Shown: positions 36,501 through 49,430, numbered from the stretch's first letter. The stretch: DNA of 64,000 nt from Juglans regia (GCF_001411555.2 NC_049907.1:33501866-33565865); one strand, 5' to 3'. The notes: generated by a model from the letters alone, not told the origin. Program-made: numbers and translations.

Positions 36501-36587
36501 TTTTGGAGTCTATAAATATATTGATGAATTGTGAGTTTTGAGTTATATGGAGTAACTCTTTAATCCCTATGGGACCGGGGCATTACA
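33560..36587 (+). mobile_element. Solo long LTR (3.0 kb) in the second LINE
   Basis: Starts TGTAACACCCAGACC and ends GGGGCATTACA, inverted TGTAA/TTACA termini. Flanking 5-mers are GATGT (33555-33559) and GACGC (36588-36592), identical except for two C-to-T changes expected from methylcytosine decay. The interior has a C-rich, G-poor block (about 33890-34800) with chance open frames, a (TA)n run near 34900, and a TTCTG-rich part (about 35630-36260). No gag-pol similarity. Confidence 0.75.
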
Positions 36588-36592
36588 GACGC

Positions 36593-37326
36593 GACGCACG
36601 GAGGTGTAGAAATGCTCATTGGAGTCTCTGTTGTCATTTTCTAAGCACACGATGTGTGCTAGCCATCTACCGACAACTCCATCACCCTCTCTGGCGTCTT
36701 TTATGTCCTCGTTGATGGGTCCTCCATCGTCCACCTCCCTGTTAGCTAGAGCCTCCTTCCTTTCTCTCCACATGGGTTGGGCTCTCCCATCATAACATCC
36801 CAAGGGCTTAGGCCCAGCCCGTCGGCCCACTTGGCTTCTCCCCAAGGCCTTCCCAATATTTTGTTGCAAGTTAATAACCCTAGGGCCTTCGATCCCCTAA
36901 GCCCATCTCTTCCCTTTTTCTATCCTAGTCCCTATCACTTTCCTTATTCTCTTCAACACATTTCAGTATTTTTTCCACTTCCTCTTGCAACTTCCATAAC
37001 TGTGCCTGCATCTCCACCAGAGTGTTTCGTACATCAACCTCCTCCTGCCCGAGACCATCCCTGCCAACGCCCCCCTCCCGTATATCAAGGTGAGTGGCTC
37101 GATGCATATTTCCAACAGAGTACCCAATTGCAGACTTTTCCATATCGTGCCCTACTTGCATTTCACAGTGAACCATCGCCGGCATATGCACCTCCCATAG
37201 GAAGATGCTTATATAACCGTTTAATTTATCTTCTTTAATATTCTCCATCACATGTAAGACTGAAGGGTGTGTGCACCTATCTATTTGAAATTCAGCATTT
37301 TCAATTGGAAGATAGTGTATAATCAA
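36593..37326 (-). pseudogene. Probable 5' part of the second LINE (ORF1)
   Basis: Minus-strand frames at 37326-36925 and 36869-36567 read towards the LTR. The last codons before the LTR continue into the frame on its other side (33554 downward). The second frame has a charged ORF1-like composition (AREGDGVVGRWLAHIVCLEN). Specific DUF4283 motifs are not clear, so the assignment rests mainly on position. Confidence 0.45.
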
Positions 37327-38134
37327 GGTTGAACTTAAGGGTCATTGCTATAATACCATGTTTAAACATTAACTGTCTCAAAAAGCTTAACTGGCTGGTG
37401 ATTTTTAACCTTTTTCCAACCAAAAGGAGTTCTTAATTTGCTTTCTAATAAACAGGCATTCCAACTTCGATTCCAGCTAACCTGGCCATACGATGGTTTA
37501 CAATCACTAAAACCATTCAAGCAAAAGCTGCACCATCAAATAGGAATAGACAATGCAACCATAAGAAGACGCCATTCAAAGAAACAAATAAATTACAACT
37601 ACATTCCCATTATTGCGGAACTTAGTACATATGTCAACAAGCATTATTGAAGCACTGTAATGGAAAATTACAGGTGACTACAAGCTGCCAGACTAAGGGA
37701 GACTAGCAACTTGAAGAACCACAAGGGCCAAAACTATATGGCTACCAGGGCCCAAACTAAATAGGACTGAGCTTAGCAAGAAATATGAGGATACGCAGAG
37801 TGTAATTGCATGAAGAGGTAGAGTAGAAAACAAAGAAATGCATAGTTAAGGGCTTCAGCTAGAAAATAAGTTGTTCCGCAAATATGAAATACAAAGTACA
37901 CCCTGCAAATCATTTCAAAATTTGAAAGCCACATACATGCAACACAAAGAATCATTCCCAGTCACAAATGGAATACACCACACATGTAATAATCCCAACA
38001 GCCAGATCGTGATAACTGTTCATGTATCCAAGCAAAATATTCATTTTCCCACGATTTTTTTTGTTATAGTAAGAGGGAAAAGTATCGATCTATATGAAAA
38101 GTCTATGAATATAAAAGATTAAAAATCTGAATTT

Positions 38135-40255
38135 CTAGTCTGCCAACTTAGCCAAGCGGTGAACGGTACTTCTTGCAATCCTATTACCAGGATCAATCTT
38201 CAGAACAGACCTCAGGTCCTCTGCCCCAAGTTTGTACTTCTCCATACTTTCATACAGAAGAGCACGTTGTACAAGGACAGATACATTTGCCCCATCATTT
38301 TCCAGTACCTGCACAACAGAATCCAGATTACTAACATTATTCTTAAGGGAAATAAGGCGATCAAGACCGTGTTATTTAATCACTATGATGGAGCAAAGAA
38401 ATGTGGCATTCAGCTGTCTACATGTAGTTGAACCACACTCCAACATGCACCATTTGGCTGGTTACCTCTTTTAAGTTGGTCATCTACCATTACTCAAACT
38501 ATGGAAAAATGCTTTAGATCTGGCAAAAGCAAACCTTGATGCCGCCACACACCAGCGTGCAGTAGTACTTATTGCATATATGTGTAGATGAAAGTTTGTT
38601 AGTTTGTTCAAATAATGCCCTTTTTCACAGGCAATTCTTTTCTTTTCTGCCTATAGTCTGAATGTCAGAAAAATACTAGCTAGCTTAGATTCATTAGCTC
38701 GGTGTAGCTCTACTAATGTTATGCCAAGCACCCAAATGATATTACTAATAATTCAACAACTCTTTTTTTTTTATAAGTAATTCAACAACTCTAAAGACAC
38801 TGATGTCATCTACAAGTTACTAGCCACAGGATAATATCAAATGCATAACAAAAAATCTTAGCAATCACAATTTTAAGAAAAGAAAACCATCATTACCTTT
38901 GTACAGTCTGCCACAGCCTTCTTATACTCTCCAACTTCTTTGTAACAAGATGCCCTGCCCGACAAGACCTCCACAGCGGCAGCATCATCACCTGCTTTCT
39001 CAAGAAGAATTACAGCCCAAGAAAGCCACTTGATGGCATCGGGATACTGTCCCTGCTTGTAACTATCCATCCCCTTGTTTTTAGCCATGGAAGCTGACAC
39101 CCCAGCAGGAGGTGGTGGAAGCCCTTCAAGCTCAGTTGTGGAACCACCATCATGGTCTCCTCCAAACCCACCATCAAAGTCATTATCCAGTCCCCAATCA
39201 TCAACTCCTGACGTTTGCTGTCCTCCAACAGCACCTCCGGCAGAAGCCGCAGATGAAGAGGAGAAAAACATGTTGAGAGGATCATCACCAGAGCTCTGAA
39301 TCGGAGTCTGATTCTTAGAACCAAAATCCATTCCCGGTATCCCAAAATCACTCATTTTTGAAGCAGTACCGGAATTGACTCCCATAAAATCGTTATTACT
39401 TGCCGTAAAACCACCCGAAGGGTATGCAGTTGAGCCTGATTTCGAGGCATTCTGGAAATCCCCAAAGGAATCATTACCAGAATTAGTCTTACTGTTTGTA
39501 GTCGCCGAATCAACACCACGACCCGATTGTTTTGATCCAAAATCAACCAAAGAAACAAATGGGTCCCTACTAGAGCTCATCCCGACCCCAACTCCACCAC
39601 TACTGCCCATACTTCGCATTGAAGGACCTCCAAGATTCAGACCCTTGTCACTATTAATGGTATTATTGTTGCGAATACTACTATTACTAGAATTAAATCC
39701 ACCAGTATTAGCATAACTTCCAAAACTCTCCGAAGATCCCCAGGTTCCACTAGTTTTAACCGAATTACCAGTTTTCGGCAAAGTATCAGCCATGTTTCCC
39801 ATCGAGAACGAGCTGCTCTTATTCGACGCCGATGACACGGGCGTCGCGTTCTTCAAAGGGACATTGGAATTGCTCTTACCTTGACCGCCCAAGGCAGAGC
39901 TGACCAAATCCCCGAACAGATTTGGGTTCTTGTCGACGATCCCGATGCCGACGCTTGAACCAGAAGGCACCGAGGAATTCCAGCTCTTCCCAAGGATGTC
40001 GCCGACCATGGAAGTAGTGGGCCCATTGGACAAGCCTGGCTTGGCCGCCGGCTGGGTCGGCGCGGGCTGGTGAGTCCAGGAGGGCTTGTTAGGCTGCCAC
40101 GTGGGTTTGGGTTGGGAGGAAGCATAGGTGTACGACGAGGAGGAGGAGGAGGAGGAGGAGGAGATCTGGTTTTTCTGCTGGTTGAGGGATTTGGGTCGGG
40201 AAGATCCGAGACCCAGATCCAAGTCGAAGCTAGATTTCCCGAAATTTGAATTCAT
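38135..40255 (-). CDS. TPR protein with long disordered Ser/Gly/Asn-rich N-terminus
   Basis: Two exons: 40255-38897 (453 codons) and 38308-38135, joined by a GT-AG intron of 588 bp (ACAAAG|GTAATG ... GTGCAG|GTACTG), in total 510 residues. The start is placed at MNSNFGKSSFDLDLGLG; an in-frame ATG 39 bp upstream (40294) is less likely. Residues 1-380 are low complexity, with a serine run encoded by a GGA-type microsatellite (about 40137-40160). Short acidic-aromatic motifs include NLFGDLVSS, DPFVSL, DSFGDF and DDWGLDNDFDGGFGGD; DPF and FGDF resemble clathrin-adaptor binding motifs. Residues about 389-510 form the folded part: TPR-type helices (MDSYKQGQYPDAIKWLSWAV, LSGRASCYKEVGEYKKAVAD), with exon 2 adding RALLYESMEKYKLGAEDL and LKIDPGNRIARSTVHRLAKL. 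TPRs mediate protein contacts. A trafficking role is inference; no enzymatic motif is seen. Confidence 0.9.
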
Positions 40256-41164
40256 GGTTTGAACCTTTCTTAATTTTACTATTACTCGAATCAAATTCCT
40301 TCAAATTGAAAATCGAAGAGAGGGATACGAGATCTGGTGCGATTGATAGCGTACCAGAGAGAGCAGGAGGGAAAAAAAAAAAGCAGAGGCCGTAAATCAA
40401 AGAGAGAGAGAAGCGGTGGCTGTGCTAAGCTTCGGTGTCGGAAGATTTGGAGAGATGGTTTGGCTGGTAGAGGTAGTACCTGATTGACGATGAAGGACAG
40501 GAAGCAGCCTTCACTGATTCGGGCGCTTTTTAGATCTCGAATACCCGTTTGCCTCTCTCTCTTTGGCAAAAATGGAATGGAGAAGGACCAAATTCCTCTT
40601 ATTTCGGGAAAATCGGAAAATGTAAAGCCAAAAATGACTGACTTTATTTTATTTTTTCTGCTCTGTTTTTATAATTCTCTTTTTCTTCTTTGAAAAGAAA
40701 AAGAGCAGCGTATATTGTAATTGAGCCGTGTTAGTCTTAATTTTGAATTTATTATCTCTAATCATGTTAATTGACGTAACATATTTAAATAAATTTTTGT
40801 ATTAACTTTTTAAATAAATAATTACTTAAAATATATCATATTAATTATTATAATTGAGAATAATAAAATTCACAAAATAAAGTATATATGAGTAAAGGTT
40901 GAAAAAAACTGAAGATATAAATTAATCTTAGGTTAAATATACATTTGAAGTCAAACTCTTCATTTTCAGATTATTTCATAAACAATTTCAATAATCAACA
41001 ACAGTTGTAACATTATTTTTACTTAGGTATATACTTTTACAGATTAATGTATTGGTTTTTATTTTATTTTAGTGCATGCAATCCATATGAAATGTTCACT
41101 AATACTAGAATACAGGTAAATTAAGTAATCATCGTTACATTATCAGAGATGGTAAAAAGAGACT

Positions 41165-41337
41165 TTGGTTGATTAACTCATTTCAACTCATCTCAACTCA
41201 TCATTATAATTTTTTTAAATTTCAACACAAAATATAATAAATAATTCAAATTTTTCAAATCTCAAAATAATAATAATATTAAAAAATAATATTTTATTAT
41301 CTCAACTCAACTCACTTCAATATCTAAACACAACCTA
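41165..41337. repeat. GAGTTGAG-rich MITE copy 3
   Basis: ATTTCAACTCATCTCAACTCATC at the left, AATAATAATATTAAAAAATAATATT in the core, and CTCAACTCACTTCAATATCTAAACACAACC at the right. Same orientation as the copy at 7706. Confidence 0.65.
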
Positions 41338-42855
41338 ATATTAACTAGTTTTAGAGTAGGGATACCTAGACTTTTTTCGACATGTTTAAAAATTATTAGT
41401 TATATAAAAATTTCAGTTGCTTTGCTAAGAGTTATAGAAATCTTACATAACTATCGTTCATTTAAAACAAAATTTATAAAAATGTTGTATCTATATTATT
41501 ACTACAAATATACTAGTATGTGACCACCCCGCCCAATATTTGTAAGGATAAATTTTATTGGACCTAATTAAGTTTAATGGGCCATTTTCGATAAGTTTGC
41601 TATCTATAATTTATTGAGATTGTGTGAATTTTAGATTATACTTATAGGTTCAAAAATTTATTTTAAGGTAGTTAATGTCTAGTTGATGATTTTGGACGGT
41701 GTTGATAGTTAATATTTCAAAAAAGCTCATTTGAGATGTAGTGAATAATTTTCGAATAATTTTGATTAGGCCACGACAAGAATTCTATTATGATAGGTTA
41801 ATAGTTTTATTAGGCCTAAATAATTGGTTTCAAGCCCATTAAAATTGGATATAGCCCACGTATCTGTGTGATGGGCCAACCTAAGGCCCAAAACCACTAA
41901 AAAGGCACAAACTCGTTTTTGTATCCTCATCGAACCGTGTATTCATAAGCTCTTTCATGTATCATGTAATCTCTTGGGTGATTTCCTACTTTAAAGGGTC
42001 TCCTAATTCTAATTGACATACACACCAAAACCTCACCTATAAATCCTCAAACTTCTCATAAAATCTCCGTTGCGCACGCCACAAAGCACTCACGACAGTC
42101 ACGATCGCATGGAGCAACCCAACATGCAGAAGTTAGTTCCTCGATGTCTACTCCGAGTCCTCTTTTCTATTCTACAATTTGTTGCATCACACGGAGCAGC
42201 AATCGAAGGAAACAACACGCCGAACAAGCTTTCTAGGTTCAGGTTCCATCACTACGAAATCGCAAGCCTCCAAGCATGCCACAGCAAGCCACCGTAGCAT
42301 GTTGCCAACCTCAAGCTCACGATAGTTTTCTCCTCATTGTGCTTTGAAGCCGAAGGCAATAACCCATGGGTCACAGATGCACCAAGCCCACGTCCAAAAC
42401 CAGCCCTCCTCCGTCCAAGGTCTCCTTCGCATGAAACAACCTAACACCACCATGAAACACCTTTGTTTACCAACCCAAAAACAGAGCAACAAACTTTAGC
42501 CATGAATAACACCACCATATGTCCTCTCCTTCATGCCGAAGCAGCTACGAACAACCTAGTACTGCACCACCCATCTCCTCCATGCCGCAGCGCCACCAAA
42601 CCTGCAACCACCAACTACCAACACAACCGTGTTCTTATACAACAAAAACAAGCACAAACCCACCCTCCAATTACGCCAAACCAGCAAGCCGCATCCCTCC
42701 TCAACCTTCCAACCTCCATAGAAACCGTGGCATCACACTTCCCGTCACCCCAGATTCGCCGCACGTCCTCTCGATAAGCCCGTCAGTCTCTCACCCTCTC
42801 CACTCCGCCATTCTCGATTTAAGGCCATAGAGCCATTTTTTTTTCTCTCTCTCTC

Positions 42856-43486
42856 TGTTAGGAATCTGTTGGCTTCGCAACCCTAAGGAGGAGTAGAGAA
42901 GAAAGTAAAGCAAGCAAGTGTTGAACCGAAGGTGAAGTTGTGCAAAGTGAACTAAGTGGAGAGGCATGGGATTCGGAACGACATCGTTGGAAGAGGTCAC
43001 AAAGCATTGCGTTTTGAGGAAATAAAATGAGGCATGTTGGGCTGTTGGCTAAAGCTGGGTTGCCGTTTAGGAGTTACAATGCCCAGTATTTAATCAATTC
43101 TTAGTGTCTGTCGTTTTTTATTTACTGTAATACACACCACTTTGGGACTAAAAACACCAAATGATGCTTTTAGTTTCTCTGTCATTTTGCAAGTGTCTAT
43201 TAGGCCAGTTTATCATTTACTAGAAGTTAGTTACTGAATCTGAGGTCATGGATATGTGAGAAAGAGAGAGGAAACAGAAGAATCATCTGAAAAGTTTATT
43301 GAAAAGTCTGAATGTATGGAGGTTTAGCGATTCCCTCGAAGAACCCTATTATCAATACAAGCTTGTGACTCATTGAGTCCTTTTTACAAACACTTCTCAT
43401 CCCCTCTGTTATTTCTCATTTGTATTCCCATTTTCAATTCCACGCAACCATCTGATTACATCCACTCCCAGAACAGTAACTTAACA
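42856..43486 (+). repeat. 5' LTR of the Gypsy element
   Basis: 631 bp. It matches 49841-50455 along its length with scattered transitions and small indels, for example an extra GCTGTTG near 43047. Confidence 0.92.
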
Positions 43487-43502
43487 ATTGATATCAGTAT
43501 CC
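43487..43502 (+). promoter_or_regulatory. Primer-binding site (initiator Met tRNA type)
   Basis: ATTGATATCAGTATCC directly follows the 5' LTR and is a mutated form of the TGGTATCAGAGC site common in plant LTR elements. Confidence 0.7.
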
Positions 43503-43511
43503 ATTGATCCA

Positions 43512-46345
43512 ATGGCAGATGTATTAGCCTGCTAAAAATTCACTGGTAGAATTTCTATTAATTTTAGGAATTTCGTGAAAACTCCATAAGTTTTTACGAA
43601 TCAACCAATCGCATAAGTTTTAGTCTGTCAACATAATTAGTGTTATCACTCACTATATTGTTAGAAATATGATTTAATTATTTGAGATAGTTAGAAGTGT
43701 CAAAATATATTATGGTCTACGTCATTAGACTTAGTTGATTATTTAGGATTTTATGCTGCAATAACTCATTTTCATAATTTCGGACATAACATATGTTTGA
43801 AACTACGAAATTATTTTTAGGGGCACTTCGGGGTTGAATTTCGGAAAATGATTTTCACAATAGGTTAATATGAATATTTAGAATTTTTTAATACTAAATT
43901 TATTATGCATTTTTTTCAGAGTGAATAGTAATCTTGTTAAGTGCACCTAGTGTAGTGTTTTCAAAATTACAGTGTAGAATGTCTAAATTAGATTAGAGAA
44001 GTTTTATTTGGACACTTGGCAAGACCTTAGCCACACATAGTGAATAGTATTAGACATTTGGCATCATGAGGAACCACTAGATAGATTTGTGAAGGAAGTC
44101 AACGTGTGAGATCATGCCACCTAAGCAAAACTTTGTTCCATATGATCAACCAAATTGTGTCAGACCAAAGAGAGTTTCAATCCTAGATAAACTCTAAATA
44201 GTTGGGATCCAATTGAAATCATAAAAGCTTGGTTGAAACCAAAACCCTAAACGGTTACCCAAACCCTAAAGTTGGCCTTCAAACCCTTTTTAATCTGATT
44301 TCTAACATTTGTGTTTAATCACTTGATTAAATCACTTCCACATGCTATTAATTAATCAAATCCTTGTTATGACATCATTATCTAACCTTTTAAATCTTGA
44401 AAATTTGATTTTGCCAAGAAAAATTGGATTTGGGCTTATTAGCATCCTAAACCCTAACCAAACCCCATTTAAACCCAAATTGAAGCCCACTTGGTTAAAA
44501 CCCACCAAGGCCCACAAATTTGGCCACCTTGGCAAAGCTTCTTGAAGCAGTTTCCTCCCCCACATGGCAGACCATTCACTGCCATTGATTGCACCCAATA
44601 GTGCCTTGATGTGAAAGAGAAATCCACCCCATCAACCTCCATATCTCACAAATGTTGCAGGCAATCCTTGCCCCTTACTATTCTCTACTTTATGTCACAT
44701 AGCCAACTCTAATCAATGGTTATTCAAGCCCATAACTTCCCCCTCCAGAAGTCTAAAGTCGTGCAAGACACATTTCACTCACTTTAATCACTTATTCACC
44801 CCGTTCTTACAGAGAAACTCAAAAGAGCTCTCTCGGGCAAATTTCTAGGTCTTTTTGCATGGATATTTTTGGCCCTTTGTAGTTATTTCCACACAATAAC
44901 TCTTTTGTAAAAGTTATTTGTCTTTGAGTGTAGTTTTTGTGGATATCTTATTAGTCTCATTCCATACTTATTTGATCGGTCAAAAGTATTTTTAATCATG
45001 GAAATGTCATTTTGGACGTGAAACTGGAGAGTATGTTATGTTTTGGAATTTTGATCAAGCTAATGGATATATCTTGGTCCGAAAATTTAATGGAGTGTTA
45101 TAAGCATGTATTTATGAATGTTCATAGGGGTTTTATTGCATGACTAAAGCTTTTGATGATAGATTTATCTAGATCTAGAAACTTGAAAAGTGGAAGTGGA
45201 AAAACAGTTTTTGTTTTGAGAAAGTTTGAATATTTTGTGGTTTAATCTTACTCCAATGGTTTTGATATTTTTATGTAATGGCCTTAAGCCTCTTATATAC
45301 ATGTTAGGATATTATTTTGAAAATATTTAGTATTAGTTTTAAAGACATGATTTTTTTATGCAAGATGATTTCGGTTAGGCCTAAGATTTGATTAAACTTA
45401 GTTGTGAGAAAAGTTCATGTTTTTGGACTAATTGTAAAACCAAAAACTCAAAGTGTTGTTTTGTGATTTTTGGTGACTTTTGTTTGATGATTTAAAACAT
45501 GGTTGATCTTAGGATGATGTTATGAATATATTAGAAGTAAGATTTGATTTCTTGAAATATTGCATTTTATATGTCATGAACGGGGGCAGGTAACCTCCTG
45601 TTGCATGTCCCGATGCTTCAGATGTCCGTCCGATCTTAAGCGAAATCTGGAGGCGTCACATCAGATAATACAAGATTTAAGCACTCACAACATGAGGCTC
45701 TTCAACACCAAGTCGACCATCAACAACAATCCATTATTGAATTGAAAAAAGACGTGCAAGAAATGAAGGACATGATGAGAAACTTCGTTACTATTCATAA
45801 CCACAATAACCAGAAGCCTCCCCAGAACGTCAATGTGGAGCATGATAACCTAGAAACTGGAAGGATCAACTTAAGGGGTGTCAAGCTTGAGTTTCCTCAC
45901 TTTCAGGGAACCAACCCAACATCTTGGATCTTTAAAGCCAATCATTATTTCAACTTCCATCTGACTCTTATTGCCCACAGGATGCTCATGGAGTCTTATC
46001 ATATGGAGGGTGAAGCTCTTGTGTGGTACTAAGACGCTGTGGAGGGGCGGATAGTGCAGGGATTGGGATGCATTCACCAGATCCATGATCTTTCGCTTTG
46101 GGCCAACAACGTATGATGACCCCATGGAAGCATTGACTAGACTAAAGCACACCAACATTGTGGCAGGGTACAAGGCTCAGTTTGAGGCCTTGTCCAACCG
46201 TCTGAGGGGGCTATCGGATGCGTATAAGCTGAGTTGTTTCCTCAGCAGCTTGAAGGATGAGATACGCATTCTCGTCCAAATGTTGAATCTTATCAATTTA
46301 AATGCAGCTTATGGGTTAGCAAAAATGCAAGAAGAGTACCTCTAG
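43512..46345 (+). pseudogene. Gypsy gag, split by a nested LTR
   Basis: An ATG at 43512 is followed after eight bases by the nested LTR (43520-45660). The open frame resumes after the insertion and its duplicated bases, in register with that ATG. It continues through a coiled-coil-like stretch (IIELKKDVQEMKDMMRNF) and the capsid region (LEFPHFQGTNPTSWIFKA near 45890). A stop at 46030 and a frameshift follow; the frame at 46085-46345 carries RFGPTTYDDPMEAL and GLSDAYKLSCFLSSL, typical of plant gag. Non-functional. Confidence 0.85.
43520..45660 (+). mobile_element. Inner solo LTR (2.1 kb) nested in gag
   Basis: Starts TGTATTAGCC and ends GGAGGCGTCACA; its 3' end is related to the LTRs ending at 1050 and 6733. 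Flanks GCAGA (43515-43519) and TCAGA (45661-45665) are a 5-bp duplication with one mismatch. Removing the element restores the gag register, which independently supports the boundaries. The hairpin of the family lies at 45583-45611. Non-coding. Confidence 0.85.
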
Positions 46346-46428
46346 AGTACAAAAAAAATCAGCATGCCCATGGTGATACTGCACATACCTCATATTCCAA
46401 TAACAGTTACAGAAAATGGCAAAAACCC

Positions 46429-46899
46429 ATGGGACCTATGAAGAATGTGACATCCATGCAAATGGATGAGAAGCGAAGGAAGGGACTATACTACTACAGC
46501 GAAGAAAAGTGGAGCCCAACGCACATTTGCAAAACCCCTAGAATTTATCTTTTACAAGTTAATGATCAACTGTTGGAAGAGGAAGAAGACAAACAGTGTG
46601 GGGAAAATGAAGAGAAAGAAGAACAAGTGGTTATATTAGTGGACTTGGATGGTTCACATAATTTCATCGATTCAGCCTTGATTTCTAAGTTTCAGCTGCC
46701 AGTGGCCTATTCAGTTAATTTGAGGGTAAATTTAGCTAATGGCCAAAGTCTAACCAGTGAAGGGACGTCCAGAACTATGAAACTGAAGATGCAAGGTACT
46801 CTATTCCAACCTCCTCTTCATTTATTGGATCTTGCGGGTTGTGATATTGTGTTAGAACTAGAAGTCCAATGGTTAGAGACCTCGGGTCGTATAACTTGA
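46429..46899 (+). pseudogene. Gypsy aspartic protease domain
   Basis: The frame has LVDLDGSHNFIDSALI where plant Gypsy proteases have a (V/I)DSG(S/A)xHNF active site. The Ser-Gly after the aspartate is replaced, so catalysis is doubtful. DIVLELEVQWLETSGRI matches the usual DxVLGxxWL end. Confidence 0.8.
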
Positions 46900-46987
46900 G
46901 ACTTTTCAAAATTGTTGATGAGTTTTGTGCATGGTGGTAACACTGTTGAGTTAAAAGGGTTGAAATTGAATTAATCAATTATGAAGG

Positions 46988-48380
46988 ATGGCCAAAAAAT
47001 GCTCAAGACCACTATGGCTAAAGGGCAAGGAAATTTTGTTAGAAATTGTTTGTGATGAAAGGGAAGAGCAAGTTTCTAAAAAAGTGGATGAAAAAATTAC
47101 TGAACTGTTGGAAGAATTTAAATATGTATTTAGTGAACCAAAGGGGTTACCCCCACCCCATAACCATGACCACCACATAATCCTCAAGGAGGGAACACAA
47201 CCCATCCCTAATAGACCATACAGATACCCATACTACCAGAAAACAAAAATCGAAAAAATAGTGGATTTACTGCAGTCAGGGATGATAAGGCCAAGCTCCA
47301 GCCCCTACTTTTCTCCCGTTTTGCTAGTTTGCAAGGCTGATGGTAGTTGGAGGCTTTGCGTCAATTATAGGACACTAAATAAGGAAACAATAAAGGTAAA
47401 GTTTCCTATTCCAGTGATAGATGAACAACTGAATGAGTTATTTGGCTCTATGATCTTCTCTAAACTCGATTTAAGATCGGGTTATCACCAAGTCCGGGTA
47501 ATGCCTAATGACATTCTTAAGATGGCCTTCCTACCCCTGAAGGGCATTATGAGTTTTCTGTGATGCCTTCTGGCATCACCAATGCCTTTGCCACATTCCA
47601 AGAGTTAATGAATGATGTTTTCAAACCATATATATGGAAATTTGTGCTCATATTTTTTGATGATATATTGGTGTATAGTAGGTCTTGGGAAGAGCACATA
47701 AATCACCTACGGCAGGGCCTATCCATGTTACAGAGGCACTATTTGTATGCAAAAAAATCTAAATGTCGGTTTGCAGTTGGGAAAGTTGACTATTTAGGCC
47801 ATATAATTAATGCTAAGGGTGTGATGGCCGATTTTTCTAAAATTGCCACCATGCTAGAATGACCCGAGCTTAAAAATGTGAAATCCTTAAGAGGATTCCT
47901 AGGGCTCACAGGGTATAATCGAAAATTTATCGAGAATTACTGGTCTATCGCAGCACCTTTTACCTCCTTGCTCAAGAAGAATTCATTCTGATGGAACTTG
48001 GAGGCTAGCAAGGCACTCATGGCCTTAAAACAAGCTCTTTCACATCCCTTAGTTCTGAAACTGCCTGACAACCTATTTCTTATTTAAGTCAAGCACTTAA
48101 GGGGAAGGCTCTTCTATTTTCTACATATGAAAAAGAGCTATTGGCTCTTGTGAAGATGGTGCAAAAATGGAGATCGTATCTCCTAAGTCAATCTTTTGTT
48201 ATTAAAACTAACTAACAGGCCCTCAAATTCCTACTTGAATTGAGGGTTGGAACTTGGAACTGAAAAACAACATAAGTGGGTGACAAAACTAATAGGGTAT
48301 GATTTTTATATTGAGTATGAGAGGGGAAAGGAAAATAGGGTGGCTAATGCCCTTTCTCGTAAGGAAGAAGAATTAGAAGA
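46988..48380 (+). pseudogene. Gypsy reverse transcriptase and eroded RNase H
   Basis: Frame 46988-47563 has GSWRLCVNYRTLNKETIK, FPIPVIDEQLNEL and FSKLDLRSGYHQVRV. A frameshift near 47550 passes to 47560-47862 with MPSGITNAFATFQELMN and the catalytic FFDDILVYS. A TGA replaces a Trp codon at about 47860. RNase H remnants follow in broken frames to about 48380 (for example ALVKMVQKWRSYLL and a HKWVTKLIGYDFYIEYERG type segment). Confidence 0.88.
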
Positions 48381-48599
48381 GCCCATGTGTACTGCCATGA
48401 GCTGATTTCCCACTCCTTTATGGGTTGAGGAGTTAAAGCACAGTTACCAAGAATCCAATGCGCTGGTTGAATTGTTGAATCAACTCCAAACCAACCAGAA
48501 CATTCCTAAGGGATTTTCACTGCAGCAGGGTTTAATCATTAAAAGGGGAAGGATAGTGTTGGATCTTGAATATGATTTTTAAAAAATGGTGCTGCAATA

Positions 48600-49430
48600 T
48601 GTGTACCACAACCCCCAAGCAGGTCATTCAGGGTATTTGAAAACCTATCAGTGGGCTCAATGTCACTTCTACTGGAGGAGTATGAAGAGGGACATCTAAC
48701 AGCTAGTGAGGGAATGTGACACTTGTCAAGCTATGAAGTATGAAACCTCACGTCCAATAGGGCATCTTCAGCCCTTGCCCATTCCTCAGCATCCTTGGAC
48801 CGACATATCTCTTGATTTTGTGGAGGGACTACCAATTTCCAAGGGGTTTAGCGTTATTTTTATTGTGGTCGACTGTTTCACAAAATATAGTCATTTCATT
48901 GCTCTAGCCTATCCTTACACAGCCCAAGGTGTGGCTGAAGAATTTATGAGGCATGTTTTCAAACTCCATGGGTTCCCAAAGTCAGTTGTGTCAAATAGGG
49001 ACCCAATTTTCCTAAATTTATTTTGGAAGGCCATTTTTCAAGCTCAATGATCATCATTAGACTTTAGTTCAGCCTACCACCCACAGACGGAAGACCAAAT
49101 TGAAGTGTTAAATAAATGTGTCGAATGGTATCTAAGGTGTTATGCAGCGGTTAAACCCAAGGTTTGGTCACAGTGACTACCTATGACGAAATGGTGGTAT
49201 AATACTACCTACCACACAACCACCAAAATGACCCCATTCAAGGCTACTTATGGCTATCCGCCCCCAACACTACTATCATACATTCCTGGAACTAATGTTA
49301 ATGGAGCAACATATGAATTCTTATGCCATAGAGACCAAATCATCAACTTATTGAAACATATCTTAGCAGATGCACAAAGCTGTATTTGAGAGAGAATTTG
49401 AAAAAAGGGACTGGGTCTATTTGAAATTAC
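48600..49430 (+). pseudogene. Gypsy integrase
   Basis: Zinc-binding part (GHSGYLKTYQWAQCHFYW, RECDTCQAMK). Catalytic core begins HPWTDISLDFVEGLP (first Asp), then VVSNRDPIFLNLFW (second Asp, usual form SDRD) and a Glu in the QIEVLNK segment after YHPQTE. In-frame stops lie near 48700, 49050 and 49175. WYNTTYHTTTKMTPFKA and YGYPPPTLLSY are the usual C-terminal motifs. Confidence 0.88.

Noticed and set aside
42070..42830. Proline/threonine-rich frames
   Set aside because: Same explanation, inside the outer LTR.
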